46,037 nucleotides of DNA from contig VGSW01000009.1 in the NCBI GenBank assembly GCA_016874915.1, forward strand, positions 1 through 46,037. The letters are read 5' to 3'. The notes under the pieces were generated by a model. That model saw only the letters and a list, made by a program, of their open reading frames with translations, searched no databases and had not been told where the DNA came from. Positions 34,632-41,250 of this stretch are shown piece after piece; the stretch's first letter is position 1; each line of letters starts with the position of its first letter. The position numbers and the translations under genes were made by a program. Source of the stretch: Deltaproteobacteria bacterium (GTDB lineage Bacteria; Desulfobacterota; Desulfobaccia; Desulfobaccales; 0-14-0-80-60-11).

Positions 34632-35789
34632 ATGAATTACCATTCCTCCTCCGGCCTGTACGTGCACGTCCCTTTTTGTCTGAGCAAGTGCCCTTACTGC
34701 GATTTCTATTCCGTCACTGACTTATCCATATTGAATGCCTGGCTGGAGGCCCTGGAAAAGGAGGCCGGGCTTTACCGGGATACCTTCGGCGAATTCGACA
34801 CCCTGTACCTGGGAGGCGGGACGCCTTCTCTCTTGGAGCCGGCTGATCTGGAAGCCTTGCTGGCCGGGCTTCGGCGCCATTTTCATTTCCATTCCCATAC
34901 CGAAGTGACCCTGGAGGCCAACCCCGACGACCTGAGCCGGGAAAAACTGGCGGCGTATAGGGAATTGGGGATAAACCGCCTCAGCGTTGGGGTTCAATCT
35001 TTCAACGACAAAGATTTGGCCTTTCTGGGGCGCCGCCACACCGCCAAGCAGGCGGCCCAGGTCCTGGATTGGGCCAGAGCGGCGGGTTTTGCCAACCTGA
35101 GCTTGGACCTGATGTACGCCCTGCCGGGGAAGACCGAAAAAGACTGGCGGGAAACTCTGGAAAGGGCTTTAGCCTGCCACCCGGAACACCTGTCCTGCTA
35201 TCAGTTGACGGTGGAGGCGGGCACTCCCCTGGGCGCCAGAAAGGCCCGGGGCGAGTTTCAGGCGGCGGAGGAGGACCTGGAAGAGGCCCTGTTCCTGCTC
35301 ACCTCCCAATTTTTAGAAGACCACGGCTATCTTCATTACGAAATCTCCAATTTCGCCCGGGGGGAAGAAAACTGCTGCCGCCATAACCCGAAATACTGGC
35401 AGCACGTCCCTTATCTGGGGTTGGGCCCGGGGGCCCACTCCTTTTCCTCCGGAAATGGCGCGCAGGGCTCACCCTTTATCAAAAATAGAGTGAGGTGGTG
35501 GAACCACGCGGACCTGGAGCGCTACTTAAAGGCCCTGGCCACCGGCGCGGCGCCGGTGGCGGGGCGGGAGACCCTGACGCCGGAGCAGCTTCGTTTGGAA
35601 ACCCTGTATCTGGGTTTTCGGACCCGGCGAGGGGTGGCTTTGGAGGACGTGCAAGGCTTTGGCAACTGGGAAGCAGCCCTGGCGGAATTGGCCCAGGCCG
35701 GCCTGGTAGAAGTAAGCCAGGGCCGGGCGCGGCCCACATGCCGGGGTTTCCTGATGGCCGACGGCCTGCCGCTCCGGTTTGGGGATTAA
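34632..35789 (+). CDS. hemW: HemW (radical-SAM haem chaperone, HemN-like)
   Basis: The 385-residue product has the radical-SAM cluster motif CLSKCPYCDF at residues 16-25, close to the N-terminus as in HemW, and later LYLGGGTPSLL, VTLEANPDDLSREKL, INRLSVGVQSFND and LSLDLMYALPGKTEKDW. The C-terminal HemN_C domain includes EISNFARGEENCCRHNPKYW and GLGPGAHSF. HemW hands haem to haem-proteins; it is often mislabelled coproporphyrinogen oxidase, from which it differs by the shorter N-terminus. Its place beside two cytochrome operons is suggestive but not proof. An inverted-repeat element fills the upstream spacer. Confidence 0.92.
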   Translation: MNYHSSSGLYVHVPFCLSKCPYCDFYSVTDLSILNAWLEALEKEAGLYRDTFGEFDTLYLGGGTPSLLEPADLEALLAGLRRHFHFHSHTEVTLEANPDDLSREKLAAYRELGINRLSVGVQSFNDKDLAFLGRRHTAKQAAQVLDWARAAGFANLSLDLMYALPGKTEKDWRETLERALACHPEHLSCYQLTVEAGTPLGARKARGEFQAAEEDLEEALFLLTSQFLEDHGYLHYEISNFARGEENCCRHNPKYWQHVPYLGLGPGAHSFSSGNGAQGSPFIKNRVRWWNHADLERYLKALATGAAPVAGRETLTPEQLRLETLYLGFRTRRGVALEDVQGFGNWEAALAELAQAGLVEVSQGRARPTCRGFLMADGLPLRFGD

Positions 35790-36007
35790 ATATTTCCCCC
35801 AAGAATGCAATCGATTATTGCTTGTGCTCCGAAAAGAAAGCCCTGGCGGATTTTCTCTTATCCTTTCCCATTTTTACCGTTTTGCCCTTTCCCTTTAGGT
35901 TTCATCCCCTGCTCTTCCCCTTCCATTTTTTCCCAAAAAATTAAGCTCCTCATTGATTTTTAGTTTTTGCTAATTATTTTAAGTCAAACTTCTGGCGGGG
36001 ACTTGCC

Positions 36008-36484
36008 ATGAACCTTTCCTGCAAGAAAGTCCTCCTGTATTTCCTTGTCCTGGCAGCAGCGGGCGGCGCGGTGGGCGGCTTTTTGGCCTTCGGCCCGCCG
36101 GGGCTGTACGCTAAAAGTGAAACCCCCGAGTTCTGCGGCAGTTGCCACGTCATGGAGTCCAGGTACGAGGCCTGGTTCCACGGCGGGGCGCACAGCCGCA
36201 TCAAGTGCGTGGACTGCCACCTGCCCAACGACACTCTGGCCCGGCACCTGATGTGGAAATCCATCGACGGTCTGTGGGACGCGGCGGCCTTTCACACCGG
36301 ACGGGTCCCGGACCCCATAACCTTATCCAGCCACGGTGCCCGGGTGGTGCAGGAGAACTGCCAGCGCTGCCATGCGGAGACTGTGGCCCGCATCAATGAA
36401 GACCGCAAGTGTTGGGACTGCCACCGCCGCATGTCTCACAAGCAGGTGGGGGCCATTGCCACCTGGACTCCTTCAACAGAATAG
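36008..36484 (+). CDS. nrfH: NrfH-type tetrahaem cytochrome c, quinol dehydrogenase
   Basis: NrfH takes electrons from menaquinol in the inner membrane and passes them to NrfA. The 158-residue product has one N-terminal membrane anchor (VLLYFLVLAAAGGAVGGFLAF) and four CxxCH motifs: CGSCH at residue 43, CVDCH, CQRCH and CWDCH. The first reads CGSCHVM, with the methionine that ligates haem 1 in NrfH. The region W-x-x-G-x-H-x-x (WFHGGAHSRIKCVDCH) follows. nrfA starts 15 bp downstream. The upstream 218-bp spacer is pyrimidine-rich; a weak TTGATT/TATTTT promoter may lie at 35953-35980, but no NarP/NarL-like or FNR site is clear. Confidence 0.94.
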   Translation: MNLSCKKVLLYFLVLAAAGGAVGGFLAFGPPGLYAKSETPEFCGSCHVMESRYEAWFHGGAHSRIKCVDCHLPNDTLARHLMWKSIDGLWDAAAFHTGRVPDPITLSSHGARVVQENCQRCHAETVARINEDRKCWDCHRRMSHKQVGAIATWTPSTE

Positions 36485-36498
36485 AGGATGGTGAGCCT

Positions 36499-37989
36499 AT
36501 GAAACTGCAAAAGACTTTTGTTGCCAAGGCTATTATGGTCGTATTGGGAGTGGTCCTCATGTTGGGCGCGTGTTCGCCACCGAAATCCGAGCCGGTGAAG
36601 ACGGTGACCATCCCGGATGACGTCTATGACCCGGCCATTTGGGGCATCGCCTTTCCCCTGGAATACGACTACTGGCGCAAGACCAAAGATCCCAAGCCGG
36701 TGGGCCAAAGCAAATACAAGAAGGGCTATGACACCGACCTGGTCATCTATGACAAGCTCAGCGAATATCCCTATCTGGCCCTCCTTTACCATGGCTGGGG
36801 TTTCGGCATTGAGTACAACGAATCCCGGGGCCACCATTACATGATAATAGATCAGCTGGAAATCGACCCCTCCCGCTTGAAACCCGGCGGAGTTTGCTTG
36901 AGCTGCAAGTCTCCCTATGCCCCCAAGCTGGAAAAGGAGCTAGGCCCGGCCTACTATTCCATGCCGTACGTGGATGCGCACGCCAAAATACCGGAGCAGT
37001 TTCAAAAGCTGGGGGCCGCGTGCAGCGACTGCCATGACAACAAGACCATGGCTTTGAAGATCAGCCACCCCGCCCTGAACGGGGCGCTCAAATTTATCGG
37101 CAAGGACCCCGCGCAGCTGACCCGCCAGGAAATGCGCAGCCTCATGTGCGCCCAATGCCACGTCACCTACGTCATTCCCCGGGACAAAGACATGAAACCC
37201 ACGGGCCTCTTCTTCCCCTGGCAGGGGAGCAAGGAAGGGGATATCTCCATGGAAAACATGATCAAGGTTTTCAAGAGCGACCCTGGGAAATACGGGGAAT
37301 GGGTGCAGGCGGTGACCGGCTTCAAACTCTCCTATATCCGCCATCCGGAGTATGAGTTCTTCAGCCGGGGCGGCACCCACTGGAACGCCGGGGTGTCCTG
37401 CGCCGACTGCCATATGCCCTATATCCGGGTAGGGGCCAACAAGATTTCCGACCATGACGTCACCAGCCCCTTGAAGGCCGACATGAAGGCTTGCACCCAG
37501 TGCCACGCCCAGTCGGCCCAGTGGCTCAAGGACCGGGTATTCGCCATCCAGGACCGCACCGTGTCCGAGATGAGCCGGGCCGGTTATGCCGCCGCGGTGA
37601 CGGCCAAACTCTTTGAGATGGCACACAAGGCCCAAAAAGAAGGTAAGAACTTGGACCAAGACCTCTACGACAAGGCCAAAGACCTGTATCTGGAGGCCTT
37701 CTATCGGCTGAACTACATCGCCGCGGAGAACTCGGTGGGTTTCCATAATCCCACCGAAGGGATGCGCATCCTGGGAGACGCCATCGCCATGGCCACCAAG
37801 TCCGAGGCCCTGCTGCGCCAGGTCCTGACCAAGGCCGGGGTGGAGGCGCCGGCCTACGTCAACCTGGAACTGGCCAAATACCTGAACAAGCGGGGCGTGA
37901 AGCCTCTGAATTTCAAGCCGGACCAGGAGTTCAAAGATCCGTACGGCATCCAGGATATGCTGACCCCCCCAGCGTCGCTGGGGAAGTAA
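36499..37989 (+). CDS. nrfA: NrfA pentahaem ammonia-forming nitrite reductase
   Basis: NrfA reduces nitrite to ammonium with six electrons in the periplasm. From the ATG at 36499 the 496-residue product carries five haem sites: the catalytic CLSCK (C133-K137) and four CxxCH (CSDCH, CAQCH, CADCH, CTQCH). HHYMIIDQLEIDPSRLKPGG is near the active-site calcium region, SDHDVTSPL and SVGFHNPTEGMRIL carry haem-ligand histidines. The signal ends MLGAC, a lipobox (LGAC), so the enzyme is probably lipid-anchored, unlike the soluble E. coli form. An in-frame start 90 nt upstream overlaps nrfH and lacks a signal, so it is rejected. A GGTTTCA heptamer array begins 9 bp after the stop. Confidence 0.95.
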   Translation: MKLQKTFVAKAIMVVLGVVLMLGACSPPKSEPVKTVTIPDDVYDPAIWGIAFPLEYDYWRKTKDPKPVGQSKYKKGYDTDLVIYDKLSEYPYLALLYHGWGFGIEYNESRGHHYMIIDQLEIDPSRLKPGGVCLSCKSPYAPKLEKELGPAYYSMPYVDAHAKIPEQFQKLGAACSDCHDNKTMALKISHPALNGALKFIGKDPAQLTRQEMRSLMCAQCHVTYVIPRDKDMKPTGLFFPWQGSKEGDISMENMIKVFKSDPGKYGEWVQAVTGFKLSYIRHPEYEFFSRGGTHWNAGVSCADCHMPYIRVGANKISDHDVTSPLKADMKACTQCHAQSAQWLKDRVFAIQDRTVSEMSRAGYAAAVTAKLFEMAHKAQKEGKNLDQDLYDKAKDLYLEAFYRLNYIAAENSVGFHNPTEGMRILGDAIAMATKSEALLRQVLTKAGVEAPAYVNLELAKYLNKRGVKPLNFKPDQEFKDPYGIQDMLTPPASLGK

Positions 37990-37997
37990 GGGGGAAA

Positions 37998-38074
37998 GGT
38001 TTCAGGTTTCAGGTTTTAGGTTTCAGGTTTTAGGTTTCAGGTTTCAGGTTTCAGGTTTTAGGTTTCAGGTTTCA
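37998..38074 (+). repeat. Heptamer array GGTTTCA/GGTTTTA x11
   Basis: Eleven uninterrupted 7-bp units follow the nrfA stop codon by 9 bp. Eight are GGTTTCA and three GGTTTTA, ending in GGGG. The unit is not a multiple of three and is outside any gene. It is the longest tandem repeat in the window. Confidence 0.95.
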
Positions 38075-38151
38075 GGGGTGGTTGTCTGACCTGAATCAAG
38101 TCTTTGCCAACCCGGAAGGACGAGCGGCCGCTGTCCCCTTTAGGGCATACT

Positions 38152-38172
38152 TTGAACCTTGAACCTTGAACT
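38152..38172 (+). repeat. Heptamer array TTGAACY x3 before a start codon
   Basis: TTGAACC, TTGAACC, TTGAACT end 20 bp before the cytochrome c ATG at 38193. The same unit precedes the lipoprotein start at 25344. An in-frame TTG in the repeat could be mistaken for a start. Confidence 0.75.
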
Positions 38173-38192
38173 TTTCGAATCAGGGGCCAACT

Positions 38193-38573
38193 ATGAAAAT
38201 AATCTCATTTATCATCCTCGGTTCGTTTGTCCTGGCCGCCGGCCTGGCCCTGGCCCAGGCCCCGCCGGACCTGGCGACCCAGGGAAAAAAGGTTTATGAA
38301 GAGAACTGCGCCCCTTGCCACCGCAGCAATGGGGAGGGCTTGCCGGTAAAATTCCCCGCGCTCCATAAAAACCCCTATGTCCTGGGAGATCCCAGACCGG
38401 TGATCGCTACGGTTCTGAATGGCCGGAAAGGAGAAATGGGGACCATGCCCGCCTGGAAAGACAAGCTGGATGATGGGCAAATTGCCGCGGTGGTGAGCTA
38501 TGTTCGCAATGCCTGGACCAACAAGGCTCCGGAGGTGGCTCCGGCCATGGTGAAGGAAGTGCGGGGCAAATAA
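38193..38573 (+). CDS. Monohaem class I cytochrome c
   Basis: The 126-residue product has a signal peptide (IISFIILGSFVLAAGLALAQA) and one haem site, CAPCH, followed by RSNGEGLPVKFPALHKN and an axial-methionine segment GTMPAWKDKLDDGQIAAVVSYV, the usual class I fold. It is periplasmic. The location 200 bp after nrfA, beyond a heptamer array, and the strong hairpin after it suggest a separate transcript. It may carry electrons for a periplasmic reductase or oxidase, but no partner is identified. The start at 38193 is chosen over a TTG in the repeat because the signal peptide begins there. Confidence 0.88.
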   Translation: MKIISFIILGSFVLAAGLALAQAPPDLATQGKKVYEENCAPCHRSNGEGLPVKFPALHKNPYVLGDPRPVIATVLNGRKGEMGTMPAWKDKLDDGQIAAVVSYVRNAWTNKAPEVAPAMVKEVRGK

Positions 38574-38586
38574 CGGCGGCCAGGTA

Positions 38587-38687
38587 ATACCGTTTTCGGT
38601 TTTCGGTTTTCAGTTTTCGGTTAAAAGAAATTGTATTATCAATAAGTTAGCCATAGAATTAGTTTCATCTGAAACTGAACTTGGTAT
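38587..38687 (-). repeat. Dispersed GAAAACY-heptamer element, copy 6 (intact, 101 bp, inverted)
   Basis: On the minus strand: ATACCAAGTTCAGTTTCAG at the left, GCTAACTTATTGATAATAC in the middle, four heptamer units and GGTAT at the end. It matches the 21918 copy at about 96 of 101 positions. It lies between the cytochrome c gene and the terminator pair. Confidence 0.88.
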
Positions 38688-38703
38688 AAAACCAAGGGAA
38701 AAA

Positions 38704-38728
38704 GGGCGGCGTTGGGAGCCGCCCTTTT
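38704..38728 (+). terminator. Rho-independent terminator after cytochrome c
   Basis: Perfect 7-bp stem GGGCGGC-GTTGGGA-GCCGCCC followed by TTTT. An A-run on the other side allows weak activity on the minus strand too. Confidence 0.85.
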
Positions 38729-38756
38729 CTTGGGTGCGCCCTACCGGGTCCACATT

Positions 38757-38783
38757 AAAAAAGGGGCGCCGTAGAAGCGCCCC
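38757..38783 (-). terminator. Rho-independent terminator of the acs operon
   Basis: On the minus strand GGGGCGC-TTCTACG-GCGCCCC is followed by TTTTTT. It starts 32 bp after the acsE stop and is the only U-tailed hairpin in the operon. Confidence 0.9.
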
Positions 38784-38814
38784 TTGGGCATTTCATTAAT
38801 ACGCCGTCCTTCCT

Positions 38815-39705
38815 CTAAATCTCCAACCACGAATCGCTGAACAGCACCTGGCCCATGATGACCCGGGCGGTTTTGGCGTAGTTCTGCAGGTCCTTGGAGA
38901 GAGAGGCGATGTCCACCGGCTTGCTGTCCATGATGTCGTGCACCACTTTCACGGCTTCCGGTTTCCTGCCGTCCACCACGTCCCACAGTTCGTCGTCGAA
39001 GGCGTCCACGATGGCTGAGGCCATGCCGTAGCGCTGGACCATGATGACGTAGGTGCGGTTTATGATGGGCCGGAGTTCGTCGGGCACGCCGTTGGAGGCA
39101 TTGGACAGGCCGCAGGTGGACAAGGCCCCAGGGGCCATGTCCTGAAGCATCTTCATGTATTCCAGGTCGGCAATGAGCTGGTTCTGTTGGATGTTCAGGG
39201 GCGCGATGATGGGGTCGAACCAGATATCTTCGTTGGCGATGTCGTATTCCGCGGCCTTGGCCAGGATTTCGGCGGTGAGCATGCCTCTTTCGTGTTCATC
39301 CCGGGGCATGCCCTCGGGACCCCACAGCAACCCGATCATGTAGGCGTCGTATTTCCTGACCAGGGGCATCATGCCGTCCATGCGCTCCGGCCGGGCCATG
39401 ATGGAGTTGATAATGGCCTTGCCCTTGTGAACCTTGAGCCCTGCTTCCATGGCCGCGATATTGGAGGTGTCCAGGGCCAGGGGGATATCGGGCACCACCT
39501 CCTGGATGACCTTGACGATCCATTCCATCAATTCTTCGCCGCCTTTGCGGGCCGGGCCGATGTTCACGTCTATAAAGTCGACCTTTTTTTCCGCCTCTTT
39601 CAGGACCAGCTCCTGGATGGGCTTGGGATTGCGCTCCTTCATGGCCTGACCGTAAACTTTGGTCACCACGTTCAGATTTTCGCCGATGCGGTAAAATTTG
39701 CTCAT
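38815..39705 (-). CDS. acsE: Methyltetrahydrofolate:corrinoid/iron-sulfur protein methyltransferase
   Basis: AcsE moves the methyl group between methyl-tetrahydrofolate and the corrinoid iron-sulfur protein, connecting the methyl and carbonyl branches of the Wood-Ljungdahl pathway. The 296-residue product is a pterin-binding TIM barrel. It starts IGENLNVVTKVYGQA, has VDFIDVNIGPARKGG, IPLALDTSNIAAMEAGL (Asp of the pterin site), INSIMARPERMDGM, and near the end the TCGLSNASNGVPDELRP segment. AGGGGG precedes the ATG. It is the last gene of the operon; a hairpin separates it from acsC. Direction of use (acetate oxidation or CO2 fixation) cannot be read from sequence. Confidence 0.95.
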   Translation of the reverse strand: MSKFYRIGENLNVVTKVYGQAMKERNPKPIQELVLKEAEKKVDFIDVNIGPARKGGEELMEWIVKVIQEVVPDIPLALDTSNIAAMEAGLKVHKGKAIINSIMARPERMDGMMPLVRKYDAYMIGLLWGPEGMPRDEHERGMLTAEILAKAAEYDIANEDIWFDPIIAPLNIQQNQLIADLEYMKMLQDMAPGALSTCGLSNASNGVPDELRPIINRTYVIMVQRYGMASAIVDAFDDELWDVVDGRKPEAVKVVHDIMDSKPVDIASLSKDLQNYAKTARVIMGQVLFSDSWLEI

Positions 39706-39733
39706 CAGGTAACCCCCTTGCTTTAGGGTAATA

Positions 39734-39764
39734 GGGGAGAAAGAGACTGATCAGCTTTCTCCCC
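39734..39764 (-). other. Intercistronic hairpin acsC-acsE
   Basis: A 10-bp perfect stem, GGGGAGAAAG with CTTTCTCCCC, has an 11-nt loop. No U-tract follows on the minus strand, so it is more likely an mRNA stabiliser or processing site than a terminator. Confidence 0.65.
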
Positions 39765-39785
39765 GGGTTTCAGGAGCTGCCCAAA

Positions 39786-41126
39786 CTATAGGTTCTTCAA
39801 GAAGGCCGGAATGTGCGAAGCTTCCCGAGGACCGATGAGGACCTTCCAGTCGGGGAGCTCCTCTTCCAGGTCGCCGCTGATGCCTGCCGAATAGCCCGGA
39901 ATGATGATGGTGCGGGTCTTGGTTTTATCCGTTATGCCGCACTTTTTGACAAAGTGGGCCACGGTGTCCCCGGAGAACTTGCCGGCGGCCCAGGCGGTCA
40001 TGACCGACAGACCCTCGGTGTCCTGGATGAGCAGCCAGGTGGGCACCTTGCTGCCTTCGATTTCGCCGGACACGATGAAGTAGGTCAGCGCGAAGTTGGT
40101 GGTCACGGCCACGGGGGAATCGGGGCCGGGGTTGTTGATTTCGTAAATGCCCGCGGAAATGATCATGGGCTTCTGCGGGTCGGTATAGATGTTGAGGCGC
40201 TCCAACAGCAAGGGAAAGACCACCGCGGCGTCCAGGTCGCTCAGCACCGTGATGCCGCCGTATTTGGCGATGAAGGTGGCGGCGTACAGGGCTTCCATCA
40301 TGGGGTCGTCGGTCATCTCGCAGGGACAGGTTATGGTGGGGAAGCCAAAAGGTTTGAACTTGGGCACCAGGGCGGCCCGGCGGATGACGATCTGGTCCTG
40401 AAGGGCTTGTTTCAGGGTTTTGGCCCCGGCATCGATGATGAGGTCCTTGAGGCCCATGCCGGTGAGCTTGGTGGTGAGTTCCGCCAAAGCGCCGTAGCCT
40501 TCGGCCTGGGCCACCAGCGGCAGGCCAGCCTCCTTGGCCAAAGCGCCCATGGCGTCGGCATTGGCCGCAGTGGCCACGCCCAGCAACGGCTTACGGTCCT
40601 TGACGGCCTCCAGGCCGGCCTTGACCACTTCGGGCTTATCCGAACACAGCATGATGGCGGCTTCGCTCTGGTCCGCCACCTTTTTGGCCATGGCCGCGAA
40701 CTTGGCGGCGTCGCCATTAACATCATGGACCACCAGCATCTCGGGCTGGAGCAGCAGGCCCACCCGGTCAAACTGGAGCGAATTGAACTTGCCGATTTGG
40801 GCATCCACGTCCGCGTCGGACATGGCGGTGGTGAGCCGCCCGGCGATGAGGGTGGGGTTGAAAAAAGTCTTTTCGTGGCGGAACATCACGGTTTCGCCGC
40901 CCACCGTTTTGACCGCGTCCTTCATGGCGATCTTTACCGGACGGATGGGCGGGGCTGAGGCCTCGGCCAGTTTGTCCCGGACCTCATCCGAGACGTAGGG
41001 GCAGGCGGCCAGTTCCGCCTTACCGCTGGCCAGGGCCATGGCAAAAGCCAAACAGGTGGGGAAGCCGCATTCTTTACAGTTGGTCTTGGCGAGAAGTTTG
41101 AAAATTTCAATTCCCGTTAAAGCCAT
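39786..41126 (-). CDS. acsC: Corrinoid/iron-sulfur protein large (gamma) subunit
   Basis: The CoFeSP carries the methyl group on cobalamin to acetyl-CoA synthase. The 446-residue product begins with the [4Fe-4S] domain KTNCKECGFPTCLAFAMALA and a fourth cysteine in AACPY. A TIM-barrel-like domain follows (VGLLLQPEMLVVHDVNGD), then a C-terminal Rossmann-like B12 domain including FALTYFIVSGEIEGSKVP, the cobalamin-proximal region, and TIIIPGYSAGISGDLEEE. GGAGA precedes the start. Its partner acsD is at the far side of the CODH/ACS genes, so the two CoFeSP subunits are not adjacent. Confidence 0.95.
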   Translation of the reverse strand: MALTGIEIFKLLAKTNCKECGFPTCLAFAMALASGKAELAACPYVSDEVRDKLAEASAPPIRPVKIAMKDAVKTVGGETVMFRHEKTFFNPTLIAGRLTTAMSDADVDAQIGKFNSLQFDRVGLLLQPEMLVVHDVNGDAAKFAAMAKKVADQSEAAIMLCSDKPEVVKAGLEAVKDRKPLLGVATAANADAMGALAKEAGLPLVAQAEGYGALAELTTKLTGMGLKDLIIDAGAKTLKQALQDQIVIRRAALVPKFKPFGFPTITCPCEMTDDPMMEALYAATFIAKYGGITVLSDLDAAVVFPLLLERLNIYTDPQKPMIISAGIYEINNPGPDSPVAVTTNFALTYFIVSGEIEGSKVPTWLLIQDTEGLSVMTAWAAGKFSGDTVAHFVKKCGITDKTKTRTIIIPGYSAGISGDLEEELPDWKVLIGPREASHIPAFLKNL

Positions 41127-41214
41127 TGTCTTTCTCCTTATCCAAGTGCCTGGCGGCCCGAAAGGCGGCTGCGGGAGTCAGGCCCCGCTTACCCGCCGGG
41201 ACCCCATAGGAGGA

Positions 41215-41243
41215 AGGGCCAGGAGGCTGTTTCTCCTGACCCT
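41215..41243 (-). other. Intercistronic hairpin acsB-acsC
   Basis: AGGG-C-CAGGAG pairs with CTCCTG-A-CCCT around a 7-nt loop, with one A/C mismatch, starting 7 bp after the acsB stop. No U-tract. Confidence 0.65.
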
Positions 41244-41250
41244 TTCAGGG

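Noticed and set aside
37998-38074. Possible CRISPR array
   Set aside because: The 7-bp units are contiguous with no spacers and no cas gene is present.
39734-39764. Terminator between acsC and acsE
   Set aside because: The stem is strong but no U-tract follows on the transcribed strand, and acsE belongs functionally to the operon.
39813-40958. 381-residue plus-strand frame over acsC
   Set aside because: Same reason: shadow of a conserved CoFeSP gene.
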